Shown in pieces: positions 34,852-43,072 of a stretch of 64,000 bases of DNA. This stretch comes from Exiguobacterium flavidum. Lineage in GTDB: Bacteria; Bacillota; Bacilli; Exiguobacteriales; Exiguobacteriaceae. The DNA is taken from contig NZ_QPKS01000002.1 in the NCBI RefSeq assembly GCF_003344535.1, positions 186,001-250,000 of the forward strand, in the 5' to 3' direction. Position 1 is the first letter of the stretch; every line of letters begins with the position of its first letter. Below the pieces are notes generated by a model. The model worked only from the letters and a program-made list of their open reading frames with translations, was not told the DNA's origin and did no database searches. The position numbers and the translations under genes are program-made.

Positions 34852-36420
34852 TCAAATCTTCGGACCGGCCTGTTTGATTTTTTCATCGGCACTCGCGAAA
34901 CGGGCGAAGTTCTTGCTGAATTTCTCTGCCAGACTTCTTGCCTGTTCTTCGTAAGAAGCTGCATCGGACCAGACGCGGACCGGATTGAGCAGTTCGCTCG
35001 GAACACCGGGGACCTCGAGCGGCATGTGGAGTCCGAAGATCGGATGTTCCTCCGTCGGAATGTCTGCGAGCGTGCCGTTGACCGCTGCGTTGACCATCGT
35101 GCGTGTGTAAGAGAGCTTCATCCGGTTGCCCGTACCGTAGGCGCCGCCAGTCCAGCCTGTGTTGACGAGGTAGACTTTCGCATCGTGCCGGTCGATCAGG
35201 TCGCCAAGCATCGTCGCGTATCGCTCTGGTGCGAGCGGGAGGAACGGGGACCCGAAACAAGTCGAGAACGTCGCCTCCGGTTCCGTCACGCCGCGCTCCG
35301 TCCCTGCGAGCTTCGATGTGTAGCCTGACAGGAAATGATACATCGCCTGCTCCTTCGTCAGCTTGCTGATCGGAGGAAGGACCCCGTATGCATCTGCCGT
35401 CAAGAAGACGATCGTCTTCGGATGTCCGGCGAGTGAAGGGACGGCGATGTTATCGATCGCTGTGATCGGATAGGCGGCGCGTGTGTTCTCGGTCAACGAC
35501 GTGTCATCATAGTCCGGTGTCCGCTTGTCGTCGAGGATGACGTTCTCGAGTACTGTGCCGAATCGGATCGCATCGAAGATTTGCGGTTCCTTCTCGCGAG
35601 ACAGGTTGACGGTCTTCGCGTAACAGCCGCCCTCGATGTTGAAGACACCTTCCTTCGCCCAGCCATGCTCGTCGTCACCGATCAGCTTACGGCTATCATC
35701 GGCCGACAGTGTCGTCTTGCCCGTTCCGGACAGGCCGAAGAAGAGCGCGACGTCACCCTCGTGACCGACGTTCGCTGAACAGTGCATCGACAGGACATCG
35801 GCAGTTGGAAGCAGGTAGTTCATGACGGAGAAGATCGATTTCTTGATCTCTCCCGCATATTCTGTTCCACCGATCAAGACGATCCGATGGTCGAACGAGA
35901 CGGCGATGAACGTCTCCGAGTTCGTGCCGTCGACTTCAGGGTCTGCCTTGAAGTGTGGTGCGTAGACGACAGTGAATGGTTCGAACGCGGCATCCGTCAA
36001 TACTTCGCGAAGGAAAAGCTGCTTCGCGAACAGGTTATGCCACGCGTATTGCGTGAGGATCCGTACCGGGAGCGCATGACGCGAATCGGCTCCCGCAGAT
36101 GCTTCCGTGAAATAGAGGCGGTCCGTCTCGCTCATGAAGCGCAAGACCTTCTGGAGAAGTTGCTCGAATTGCTCAGGTTCCATCGGCTGGTTGACATTGC
36201 CCCAATCGATGTCTGCCTCGCATGATGCCTCGCGGACGATGAATTTGTCCTTCGGCGAACGGCCTGTGAAGTTCCCCGTCTCCACAGCAAGCGCTCCGTT
36301 ATCAGCAAGGACGCCTTCTTCGTTGCGAATCGCATGTTCGACTAGTTCAGCAACTGAGAGTTGTTTGAACACATGCTCCTTCTTGAGTAGTTCTTCGATA
36401 TTCAGGACCGTCATCGGCAT
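34852..36420 (-). CDS. pckA: Phosphoenolpyruvate carboxykinase (ATP)
   Basis: A 522-residue gluconeogenic enzyme. It carries RSPKDKFIV near the N-terminus, the kinase-1a P-loop [11 protein letters not shown], the metal-binding DDEHGW, the kinase-2 region [10 protein letters not shown], and [12 protein letters not shown] with the lysine and histidine/aspartate manganese ligands nearby. It converts oxaloacetate and ATP to PEP. ATG 36420 is best spaced from AAAGGTGGGG; ATG 36414 is close. It diverges from metK as in B. subtilis. Its promoter region bears two CcpN-like operators, consistent with repression during glycolytic growth. Confidence 0.97.
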   Translation of the reverse strand: MPMTVLNIEELLKKEHVFKQLSVAELVEHAIRNEEGVLADNGALAVETGNFTGRSPKDKFIVREASCEADIDWGNVNQPMEPEQFEQLLQKVLRFMSETDRLYFTEASAGADSRHALPVRILTQYAWHNLFAKQLFLREVLTDAAFEPFTVVYAPHFKADPEVDGTNSETFIAVSFDHRIVLIGGTEYAGEIKKSIFSVMNYLLPTADVLSMHCSANVGHEGDVALFFGLSGTGKTTLSADDSRKLIGDDEHGWAKEGVFNIEGGCYAKTVNLSREKEPQIFDAIRFGTVLENVILDDKRTPDYDDTSLTENTRAAYPITAIDNIAVPSLAGHPKTIVFLTADAYGVLPPISKLTKEQAMYHFLSGYTSKLAGTERGVTEPEATFSTCFGSPFLPLAPERYATMLGDLIDRHDAKVYLVNTGWTGGAYGTGNRMKLSYTRTMVNAAVNGTLADIPTEEHPIFGLHMPLEVPGVPSELLNPVRVWSDAASYEEQARSLAEKFSKNFARFASADEKIKQAGPKI

Positions 36421-36463
36421 CCTGACCCCACCTTTCCCCACGTTGGTTTGGCTCTTAGAATAG

Positions 36464-36492
36464 TATGACATATTCATTATATATGACATACT
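36464..36492. promoter_or_regulatory. Two CcpN-type operators at the pckA promoter
   Basis: TATGACATATT (36464-36474) and TATGACATACT (36482-36492) both match the CcpN consensus TRTGHYATAYW as I remember it from B. subtilis work. They lie 18 bases apart, one just upstream of and one just downstream of the pckA -10. CcpN represses pckA and gapB under glycolytic conditions. Confidence 0.7.
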
Positions 36493-36505
36493 AAATAAGG
36501 AGCAA
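36476..36505 (-). promoter_or_regulatory. Predicted pckA promoter
   Basis: On the minus strand, TTGCTC and a perfect TATAAT are separated by 18 bases. The -10 lies between the two CcpN-like sites. Confidence 0.65.
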
Positions 36506-36607
36506 TGTTTTGTTGATGTGCTGATCTCTTTTTATTTGGTAACGCTTTCAGCATAAACAGTTTAACATCTCGCGCGAAAAGTTTCGACTAGAAATTGAAT
36601 CCTCACT

Positions 36608-36636
36608 TGACAGGGGGAGTACAACTTTATATTATG
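36608..36636 (+). promoter_or_regulatory. Predicted metK promoter
   Basis: Consensus TTGACA and near-consensus TATTAT are separated by exactly 17 bases, 16 bases before the SAM riboswitch. Confidence 0.8.
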
Positions 36637-36651
36637 TAGTTCGTAACGGAT

Positions 36652-36798
36652 ACTCTTATTCTGAGCAGGTGGAGGGAACAAGGCCCGAAGAAACCCGGCA
36701 ACCGTCCTTTTTTTCACAGCGTATGTTTTTTGCGCTGTTAAATGAGGGAAAAGGTGCTCTCCTGAAGCGAAGTAAACACTTCGAACGATAAGAGGGTA
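36652..36798 (+). promoter_or_regulatory. SAM-I riboswitch (S-box) upstream of metK
   Basis: The S-box blocks appear in order: P1 5' strand TACTCTTAT, GAGCAGGTGGAGGGAAC, GGCCCGAAGAAACCCGGCAA, a variable arm, AAAAGGTGCTCTCCTG, and the 3' strand GATAAGAGGGTA. The P1 3' strand overlaps AGGGTAAAGG (36793-36802), which can pair with CCTTTCCCT (36814-36822) as an antiterminator. When SAM stabilises P1, that pairing is lost and the downstream terminator forms, reducing metK expression. Confidence 0.95.
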
Positions 36799-36813
36799 AA
36801 GGAAGAACGCTCA

Positions 36814-36855
36814 CCTTTCCCTGACCAACTATGGCCATGGAGAGGTTTTTCATTT
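36814..36855 (+). terminator. SAM-dependent terminator of the metK leader
   Basis: CCTTTCC (36814-36820) can pair with GGAGAGG (36839-36845, one G-U), with an inner CCA/TGG, followed by TTTTTCATTTT. It competes with the antiterminator that uses the same CCTTTCC strand. Confidence 0.72.
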
Positions 36856-36917
36856 TACCGTCCCACTCAACTAGGGGAAATGAGTACCGTCAAATTCTTT
36901 TTTGGGAGGGTCAATTA

Positions 36918-38126
36918 ATGACAAACCTTAATCGCCGACTTTTCACGTCGGAATCAGTAACAGAAGGACATCCGGATAAAATCTGTGACCAGATTTCAGA
37001 TTCGATCCTCGATGCCATCTTGGCAGCAGATCCAAACGCTCGCGTAGCGGCAGAAACATCTGTCACGACAGGACTCGTCCTCGTCGCAGGCGAAATCACG
37101 ACATCGACTTACGTGGATATCCCGAAAGTCGTCCGTGAGACAATCCGTGAAATCGGCTACACTCGCGCGAAGTATGGCTTCGACGCGGATACGTGTGCCG
37201 TCCTCACATCGATCGACGAGCAATCGGCTGACATCGCACTCGGTGTCGACCAGGCGCTTGAAGCACGTGAAGGCAGCATGTCAGATGAAGAAATCGACGC
37301 AATCGGTGCAGGGGACCAGGGTCTCATGTTCGGATACGCGACGAAGGAAACGCCTGAACTCATGCCGCTTCCGATCTCACTCTCGCACCGTCTCTCGCGC
37401 CGCCTCGCGGAAGTCCGCAAGAACGGCCAACTCGACTACCTCCGTCCGGACGGAAAGACGCAAGTCACGGTCGAGTACAATGAGAACAACGAGCCTGTAC
37501 GTGTCGATACGATCGTCATCTCGACACAGCACTCTGAAGACGTCACACTCGAGCAAATCCAAGCGGACCTCAAGGAACACGTCATCACTCCGGTCATCCC
37601 GTCTGAGTACATCGATGCTGAGACGAAATACTTCATCAACCCGACTGGCCGCTTCGTAATCGGTGGACCACAAGGTGATGCCGGCCTCACTGGCCGTAAG
37701 ATCATCGTCGACACGTACGGCGGATACGCTCGCCACGGCGGCGGCGCTTTCTCTGGTAAAGATCCTACGAAAGTCGACCGTTCAGCTGCTTACGCAGCAC
37801 GTTACGTCGCGAAGAACCTCGTCGCTGCAGGACTCGCTGATAAAGCGGAAGTCCAGCTCGCCTACGCGATCGGCGTCGCGCATCCGGTTTCGATCGCAGT
37901 CGACACGTTCGGCACAGGAAAACTTCCTGAGGCACAGCTCGTAGAACTCATCGCTGAGAACTTCGATCTTCGTCCTGCCGGAATCATCAAGATGCTCGAC
38001 TTGCGTCGCCCAATCTACAAACAGACAGCTGCCTACGGCCACTTCGGCCGTACGGACGTCGAACTCCCATGGGAGCAGACGGACAAAGCTGCTATCCTCG
38101 AAGAACAAGCGAAGCGTTTCGCATGA
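36918..38126 (+). CDS. metK: S-adenosylmethionine synthetase
   Basis: A 402-residue enzyme with the characteristic N-terminal [16 protein letters not shown], the ATP-binding [12 protein letters not shown] hexapeptide region, and the P-loop-like [16 protein letters not shown] near residue 275. It makes SAM from methionine and ATP. An upstream in-frame start would lie in the leader; ATG 36918 is preceded by GGGAGGG. Regulation by the SAM-I riboswitch gives product feedback. Codon use is strongly biased, as expected for high expression. Confidence 0.97.
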   Translation: MTNLNRRLFTSESVTEGHPDKICDQISDSILDAILAADPNARVAAETSVTTGLVLVAGEITTSTYVDIPKVVRETIREIGYTRAKYGFDADTCAVLTSIDEQSADIALGVDQALEAREGSMSDEEIDAIGAGDQGLMFGYATKETPELMPLPISLSHRLSRRLAEVRKNGQLDYLRPDGKTQVTVEYNENNEPVRVDTIVISTQHSEDVTLEQIQADLKEHVITPVIPSEYIDAETKYFINPTGRFVIGGPQGDAGLTGRKIIVDTYGGYARHGGGAFSGKDPTKVDRSAAYAARYVAKNLVAAGLADKAEVQLAYAIGVAHPVSIAVDTFGTGKLPEAQLVELIAENFDLRPAGIIKMLDLRRPIYKQTAAYGHFGRTDVELPWEQTDKAAILEEQAKRFA

Positions 38127-38131
38127 TCTTC

Positions 38132-38165
38132 AAGCCCGAGGCCCTGATGCCTCGGGCTTTTTTTG
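38132..38165 (+). terminator. Terminator after metK
   Basis: Perfect stem AGCCCGAGGC / GCCTCGGGCT with a 6-base loop followed by seven T residues. Confidence 0.9.
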
Positions 38166-38251
38166 TCTGTTGGTCTGTCTGGAAGGAAGATGAATGTTTT
38201 TTGCCGAAAGGGGTAAAGGAAATACAGTCTGAATAATTAGGGGGGCTCTTC

Positions 38252-38737
38252 ATGAAGATTCGAGAAGCTGTACCGACTGACGCAAGGCGTATTCATGATA
38301 TCGCGATCGCCTCTTGGATGGATGCGTACCAAGAAATCTATTCCTCTTCTTCCCGCACCCATTTCATGAACGAGGCTTACCCGCAGGAAGAGGTCGTCCG
38401 TGCCATTCGGATGGCGGAAGAGTCCCGCGGTGAGTACTTCATTGTCTCGATGATCGATGACGAGATCGTAGGCTTCGCTCACGCGATGGAGGTCGATGGA
38501 GTCTGGGAGATCATCCGCCTGTTCGTTCTGCCTGACTATCAGCAAAACGGAATCGGCCGAAAGATGATCAAGGAGCTTGAACAACTCGGTGCAGCGCCGC
38601 TCGAGGTCTATGTGGAATCTCGTAACTACCAGGCCCGAAATTTCCTGATCTCTTACGGCTTTCAAGAGGTGAGCGAGTCATCGGAAGAAGTATTCGGGCA
38701 GACCGAACCTGTCGTCCGCCTGATGCTGACGCGTTGA
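38252..38737 (+). CDS. GNAT-family N-acetyltransferase
   Basis: A 161-residue acetyltransferase. The acetyl-CoA binding motif A is seen as IIRLFVLPDYQQNGIGRKMI (residues ~86-106), followed by the motif B strand LEVYVESRNYQARNFLISYGF. The acceptor (amino acid, peptide or antibiotic) cannot be inferred. AGGGGGGCTC precedes ATG 38252. The gene follows metK but is separated by a strong terminator, and an 80-base gap lies before the next gene. Confidence 0.86.
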   Translation: MKIREAVPTDARRIHDIAIASWMDAYQEIYSSSSRTHFMNEAYPQEEVVRAIRMAEESRGEYFIVSMIDDEIVGFAHAMEVDGVWEIIRLFVLPDYQQNGIGRKMIKELEQLGAAPLEVYVESRNYQARNFLISYGFQEVSESSEEVFGQTEPVVRLMLTR

Positions 38738-38817
38738 AGATCTCGGTCCTCAGACTGTATACGGAAGAGGGCCGCTCCGCCATACTGGCTATATATCGTG
38801 CAAAGAGGTGAAGGTTC

Positions 38818-39522
38818 ATGGAAGAACAGTCAAAAGGAGTCGTCGTACTCGTCTATCCCCTTCAAATCCATGCGCGTCCGAGTGACGCGCTTATTCGTGT
38901 TCTGGAGGAATCCTATGAGGTCATCCCGGTCGAGTCACCGCGGAAGATCTCGATCCCGGAACATCTGGGCCTACTCAAGGATGCACTCCGGGAAGCCGGA
39001 AAGCGCAAGGCGCCGATCCACGTCGTCGCCTGCAGCATGGGCGCACTCGTCGTCAACCGCCTGCTTCAGGAATATGAGGTCCCGGTCGCGAGCGTGACAT
39101 TCATCTCACCGTTCTTCGACTGGCATCAGTCGAAACAGCTCGGCGGGATGCGCCAAGTCGTCGCGAGTGCGTTCGACCGCTTCCGGCCGGACGCACCGCT
39201 CGGCCAGCTTCCGTTCGCGCAGATGAACGAAGAGGCGGGACGGATCGGTGAGCTGACCTATGCCGAATATCGGGAGATCGAAGAGGAAATCGTCGCGCAC
39301 GACGAGGAACGCAAGAAGCTCCCGCGTGTATCGCTTGCCTGCTTTTATGCGCCGGATGATCAGTTCGCTGACGTCAAGCTGACGCTCGAAGTGTGCCGGA
39401 AGATGGGCGGCGATCAGATCTATCTTCACCGCCTCGAAGGATTCCCGCACTTCAGCTTCGAACGCCTGAACACGAAGTTCGCAGAGAAGCTCGTCCTCTT
39501 CCTCAAGATGATCGAGGATTGA
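38818..39522 (+). CDS. Alpha/beta-hydrolase-like protein
   Basis: A 234-residue protein with an alpha/beta-hydrolase layout: a nucleophile-elbow-like ACSMGALV (serine at residue ~70), a probable acid in CFYAPDDQFAD, and a histidine in GFPHFSFERL near the C-terminus. The elbow replaces the first glycine of GxSxG with alanine, so activity and substrate are uncertain. GAGGTGAAGG precedes ATG 38818. The stop is 20 bases before the inverted-repeat interval described separately. Confidence 0.68.
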   Translation: MEEQSKGVVVLVYPLQIHARPSDALIRVLEESYEVIPVESPRKISIPEHLGLLKDALREAGKRKAPIHVVACSMGALVVNRLLQEYEVPVASVTFISPFFDWHQSKQLGGMRQVVASAFDRFRPDAPLGQLPFAQMNEEAGRIGELTYAEYREIEEEIVAHDEERKKLPRVSLACFYAPDDQFADVKLTLEVCRKMGGDQIYLHRLEGFPHFSFERLNTKFAEKLVLFLKMIED

Positions 39523-39586
39523 GGCGACTTCCTCGACGAATATGAAAAGGAGGGTGACTCATAAGTCGTCCTGAAATCACTCTTCG

Positions 39587-39735
39587 CAACGGGCAGTTCC
39601 GTCGCCCTTGCTTTCTGCGGGCGGGACGCAAGCCGCGGCCGGCTGCACTCCCTTCGGCCGTGCCGGGTCTTGCCTGTCCCTGACTGAAGCGCTGGCCGCG
39701 CTTCATCTTCCCGTCAGAGTCGAGCGGCGACTGTG
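39587..39735 (+). ncRNA. Structured non-coding element (three-way junction)
   Basis: Pairings found by hand: closing stem TCTGCGGG (39614-39621) with CCCGtCAGA (39710-39718); arm 1 GGGACGCAAG (39623-39632) with CTTGCctGTCCC (39669-39680), capped by CGGCCG (39636-39641) with CGGCCG (39655-39660); arm 2 TGAAGCGC (39685-39692) with GCGCTTCA (39698-39705); then a hairpin AGTCG-agcgg-CGACT (39718-39732). A strong terminator follows at 39752. The arrangement recalls GC-rich interspersed intergenic repeats of Bacillaceae that contain CCGCGGGC and a distal CCCGCAGGAGTC. That similarity is from memory. The reading strand is chosen by the downstream terminator. It may be an RNA gene, a 3' UTR or a repeat. 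Confidence 0.5.
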
Positions 39736-39751
39736 CCTGCCCTGTCCGAGC

Positions 39752-39797
39752 AAAAAATCCGATCGGCCGATTTTTTCTCGGCTAATCGGATTTTTTC
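39752..39797. terminator. Bidirectional terminator after the structured element
   Basis: AAAAAATCCGAT pairs perfectly with ATCGGATTTTTT; an inner stem GCCGA/TCGGC encloses TTTTTTC. Confidence 0.85.
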
Positions 39798-39889
39798 TAT
39801 GAAGGGGCCACCCTGGAGTTCGGACTGGTAGCCACCGCACATAACCTCCGATCAGGGGAATGGATTGAAAAAGAAGCAAGGCAAGGAAA

Positions 39890-39935
39890 AAGACAGTACG
39901 TTTTCGAGAAAAATCCTCGAAAACGTGCTGTCTTT
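39890..39935. terminator. Bidirectional terminator downstream of mnmM
   Basis: AAGACAGTACGTTTTCGAG pairs with CTCGAAAACGTGCTGTCTT (one G-T) around AAAAATC, with T residues on both outer sides. It would stop minus-strand transcripts leaving mnmM. Confidence 0.85.
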
Positions 39936-39983
39936 CATTCATTACAGCGAGGAGACCATTCTACTTTTGAGTCACCCTCTTTT

Positions 39984-40556
39984 TCATGCCTTCTTCTCGA
40001 TCGCGACGATGAACGGTGGATCGTTCTGCTGATTCAAGAAGCGGTACTCGAGAACGGCGAACTCCTTTTGCGGGAGTTCTGATACATACTGGAGGACCGC
40101 ATCCCGTTCCCGCTTGCCTTCCGGATGACCGTGATAGATGACGAGGACGACAAGACCGCCCGCGACGAGTGACGGGATGAGGGCACCGAGCGCCTCGAGC
40201 GTGTCCTCCCCGGTCGTCGTGACGGATTTGTCACTGCCCGGAAGGTATCCGAGGTTGAAGACGCCGGCACGGACCGGGCGTCGCTCGCCTGAGAGACGGG
40301 CGCCGACGTGGATATGACTCTCTTGGTAAAGATCGACCCACTGATCGACGTTCGCGGACGAAAGGCGCCGTGCGGTCTCCTCGATCGCCTGTGCCTGCAC
40401 GTCGAAAGCGACGACGCGACCGCTCGGTCCGACACGCTGGGCGAGGAAGAGCGTATCATGGCCATTTCCGGCCGTCATGTCGACGACACAATCCCCTTCA
40501 TGGATGACCGATTCCAGCAGTTCTTTTGCGTAGGGGAGTACTCTTGCTAGACTCAT
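39984..40556 (-). CDS. mnmM: tRNA mnm5s2U-pathway methyltransferase (YtqB/MnmM type)
   Basis: A 190-residue class I SAM-dependent methyltransferase: motif I is VVDMTAGNGHDTLFLA (residues ~24-39), motif II VVAFDVQAQAIE, and a conserved FNLGYLPGSDK plus a C-terminal NDPPFIVAIEKK. This is the YtqB family. From recent literature I recall YtqB being renamed MnmM, completing the wobble-uridine mnm5 modification in tRNA. The start ATG overlaps the stop of the radical SAM gene upstream (ATGA), so they are coupled. The stop codon is part of the inverted repeat at 39963-39987. Confidence 0.86.
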   Translation of the reverse strand: MSLARVLPYAKELLESVIHEGDCVVDMTAGNGHDTLFLAQRVGPSGRVVAFDVQAQAIEETARRLSSANVDQWVDLYQESHIHVGARLSGERRPVRAGVFNLGYLPGSDKSVTTTGEDTLEALGALIPSLVAGGLVVLVIYHGHPEGKRERDAVLQYVSELPQKEFAVLEYRFLNQQNDPPFIVAIEKKA

Positions 40557-41503
40557 TGTTCAACACCTGCTTTGTGATTTTTTCCTTGCCAACTGTTTCT
40601 TCGTAACAGTTCATCCCTGATTGCGTTCAGGACGACGAATTTTTTTGCGCTCCACATCGGGCCGATCAACAGGTCAGCCGGTCCGTCACCTGTCAGGCGA
40701 TGGATGCCGACATCCGGAGGAAGGAGCTCGAGTTGATCGCATGTGACGCTGACGTAATCCTGCTGCGTCATCAGTTCGAATTCTCCTTTCTCGAGTTGTT
40801 TCGCCATCGGTGTTCCTTTCAGGACATGCAGCAGATGAATCTTGATGCCTTGGACATCGAGCTTCGCGACCTGGCGCGCCGTCTCGCGCATCATCTCCGG
40901 GGTTTCGCCCGGCAAGCCGTTGATGATGTGCGAACAGACACGGATGCCGCGCGCGCGGAGCTTTTCGACACCTTCGATGTAGCTCTTGAAGTCGTGCGCC
41001 CGGTTGATACGACGTCCCGTCCCGTCGTGGGCGGTCTGGAGACCGAGCTCGATCCAAAGGTAGGTCCGCTCGTTCAACTCGCTCAAATAGTCGAGGACGT
41101 CGTCCGGCAGACAATCTGGACGCGTCGCGATCGACAGACCGACGACGCCTTCCTCCTCAAGGACGCGTTCGTACAGGCCGCGAAGGACTTCGACCGGTGC
41201 ATACGTGTTCGTGAAAGCCTGGAAGTAGGCGATGTACTGTCCGTCCTTCCATTTCCGTTTCGTCCGCTCCTTGATGTCGCGGAACTGGACCTCGATCGCA
41301 TCAGCCCGGTTGCCGGCGAAGTCGCCGCTGCCGGAGGCGGAACAGAACGTACAACCGCCGTATGCTGCACGTCCGTCGCGGTTCGGACAGTCGAATCCGC
41401 CGTCGAGCGGAATCTTGATGATTTTCGTCTCGAATGTCTGGCGGAACTGGTCATTGAGACTGAAATAACGTTTTTCTCCGAAGTGGATCGGCATTTCGTT
41501 CAT
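40553..41503 (-). CDS. mnmL: Radical SAM protein (YtqA/MnmL type)
   Basis: A 316-residue radical SAM enzyme. Its cluster motif is FDCPNRDGRAAYGGCTFCSASG, an extended CxnCxxC pattern typical of the YtqA/YhcC family, and a later GTR-like region ELGLQTAHDGTGRRINR. I recall YtqA being linked with MnmM in tRNA wobble-uridine modification (MnmL). The tight coupling to mnmM supports a shared pathway. ATG 41503 has an AAAGGAGAACGTCT site. The precise radical reaction is not demonstrated by the sequence. Confidence 0.86.
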   Translation of the reverse strand: MNEMPIHFGEKRYFSLNDQFRQTFETKIIKIPLDGGFDCPNRDGRAAYGGCTFCSASGSGDFAGNRADAIEVQFRDIKERTKRKWKDGQYIAYFQAFTNTYAPVEVLRGLYERVLEEEGVVGLSIATRPDCLPDDVLDYLSELNERTYLWIELGLQTAHDGTGRRINRAHDFKSYIEGVEKLRARGIRVCSHIINGLPGETPEMMRETARQVAKLDVQGIKIHLLHVLKGTPMAKQLEKGEFELMTQQDYVSVTCDQLELLPPDVGIHRLTGDGPADLLIGPMWSAKKFVVLNAIRDELLRRNSWQGKNHKAGVEQ

Positions 41504-41639
41504 AGACGTTCTCCTTTCACTCATTCGTCCCTGATTGTATCATCTTGCGAATCGCCGCGAAAATGAAAGATTCTTGACAGTTCGATTCGTTTTTTCGTAC
41601 AGTAGCAAGGTTGGAATCAAGAGTAAGGAGGATGTCGTC

Positions 41640-42818
41640 GTGCCGAAGTTACCGAAAGCCGTCTGGATTCTCGTCTTCGCGATGGCGATCAACACGACGG
41701 GATCCTCATTTTTATGGCCATTCAATACCATATATATTCATGAATATCTCGGGGAATCGATGACGAAGGCGGGAGTCGCGCTGTTCATCAACTCGGCCCT
41801 TGCGATCGCCGGGAACTACATCGGCGGTAAGGCGTTCGACCGCATCGGTGGTAAACGGACGCTATCGTTGAGTGTCGGCGGACTGATCCTCGCCTCGGTC
41901 GCCCTCGTCCTGTTCCATGACACGTTCATCGGCTATGTGCTGACGCTCGGGGCGATCGGCTTCGTCGGCGGGATGGTCTTTCCGACCGTCTACGCGCTCA
42001 CCGGCGTCATTTGGCCCGAAGGCGGAGGGCGTGCCTTCAATGCCGTCTACGTAGCTCAAAACGTCGGAGTCGCGATCGGTACGGCGGCAAGCGGTCAGAT
42101 CGCCGCCATCGACATCAAGCTCATCTTCACGGCGAACCTGTTGCTATATGCGCTCTTCGCCCTCGTCCTCGGCTTCGGGATGCGGTACATCGGACCTGCG
42201 ATGCCGCACCATCATGCTGCTGACGAGACGGAAGAGGCACGGAGTCCACTTTCGAAGGAAGCTGTCCGGACGATGTTGTACGTCGCAGTCGGCTATGCCC
42301 TTCTTTGGTTCGTCTATGTGCAATGGCAAGGGACGATCGCCGTCCATACGAAGTCGCTCGGCGTGACGATTTCCGAGTACTCGGTCCTCTGGACGATCAA
42401 CGGTGCGCTGATCGTCTTCGGTCAGCCGCTCCTTGCGCCGGTTCTTCGCTGGTTCGAGGATGACCTGAAGAAACAGCTGCTGACAGGGACGTCGATTTTC
42501 CTTCTTTCGTATCTGATCGTCCCGTTCGCAGGCGACTTTCAGATGTTCCTCTTCGCGATGGTCGTCCTGACCATCGGGGAGATGTTCATCTGGCCGGCGG
42601 TGCCGGCGTTCGCAGCTCGGCTCGCCCCGATCGGCAAGGAAGGCGAATTCCAAGGATACGTCAATATCGCTGCCTCTGCCGGACGAATGATCAGTCCGAC
42701 GGCGGGCGGATTGATCTACGATCTGCTCGGGATGCAGGCAGTGTTCCTGACACTCGTCCTCCTCATCATCCTGTCAGGCATCATCTTTGCGATGTCAACG
42801 AAAAAACGGACTGTTTGA
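41640..42818 (+). CDS. yttB: MFS transporter, YttB-like
   Basis: A 392-residue, 12-helix major facilitator. It shares extended stretches with B. subtilis YttB, such as NTTGSSFLWPFNTIYIHE near the N-terminus, the loop KAFDRIGGKRT between helices 2 and 3, and IWPEGGGRAFNAVYVAQN. A polar His-rich loop (PHHHAADETEEAR) separates the two six-helix halves. The exported substrate is unknown; drug efflux is the usual guess. GTG 41640 is placed by AAGGAGGA seven bases upstream. It diverges from mnmL. Confidence 0.87.
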   Translation: MPKLPKAVWILVFAMAINTTGSSFLWPFNTIYIHEYLGESMTKAGVALFINSALAIAGNYIGGKAFDRIGGKRTLSLSVGGLILASVALVLFHDTFIGYVLTLGAIGFVGGMVFPTVYALTGVIWPEGGGRAFNAVYVAQNVGVAIGTAASGQIAAIDIKLIFTANLLLYALFALVLGFGMRYIGPAMPHHHAADETEEARSPLSKEAVRTMLYVAVGYALLWFVYVQWQGTIAVHTKSLGVTISEYSVLWTINGALIVFGQPLLAPVLRWFEDDLKKQLLTGTSIFLLSYLIVPFAGDFQMFLFAMVVLTIGEMFIWPAVPAFAARLAPIGKEGEFQGYVNIAASAGRMISPTAGGLIYDLLGMQAVFLTLVLLIILSGIIFAMSTKKRTV

Positions 42819-42819
42819 A

Positions 42820-42863
42820 GCAATCGGCTCCCTGAAGAGGGAGGTCCGGTCGCTTTTTTTAAG
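42820..42863 (+). terminator. Terminator after yttB
   Basis: Imperfect hairpin centred on CTCCCT / AGGGAG with outer AGC..CGG / CCG..GCT pairs, followed by seven T residues. Confidence 0.68.
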
Positions 42864-43072
42864 CAACGGGTATTTTCCGGATTAGAACGAAGGCAACGGG
42901 GTAAGGGATAATAATAATATTAAGAGATGATTTTTGGAAAAAATGGAATTGTTAATAAAGTATCTTTCTCTATTTAAAATATCTAATCAAGTGAACTATC
43001 CACATTACAGGATGGAGGTGAATCTGCCGCTGGGGCGAGAAGTCATCATGTCGCTGTCACGGCAGGACGAAC
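42864..43072 (+). other. AT-rich leader of the FemAB-like gene
   Basis: About 200 bases, AT-rich to ~43005, then a GC-rich part. The latter contains CTGCCG (43024-43029) able to pair with CGGCAG near 43060, and a 22-codon ORF (43012-43080) overlapping the next gene by eight bases. That ORF lacks a ribosome site. No promoter or known riboswitch was recognised. Confidence 0.35.

Larger units (their letters stand above)
39542..39987. repeat. Inverted repeat bounding a gene-free interval
   Basis: The 25-base left copy (39542-39566) and the reverse complement of 39963-39987 differ at only two positions. Each reads ATGAAAA(G/A)GAGGGTGACTCA followed by (T/A)AAGT. The 446-base span contains no supported gene but holds a structured element (39587-39735) and two strong terminators. 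The right copy includes the mnmM stop codon. No target duplication was seen, so a mobile origin is only one possibility; the AGGAGGGTGACTCA core could also be a retained regulatory or ribosome-binding motif. Confidence 0.55.

Noticed and set aside
39554-39574. Possible leader peptide GTG ACT CAT AAG ... after AAGGAGG
   Set aside because: The same core occurs inverted at 39963-39987 overlapping a stop codon, so a repeated DNA motif explains it better than a six-codon peptide.
39542-39987. Insertion sequence or prophage remnant
   Set aside because: No transposase or integrase fragment and no visible target duplication; reported only as an inverted repeat.
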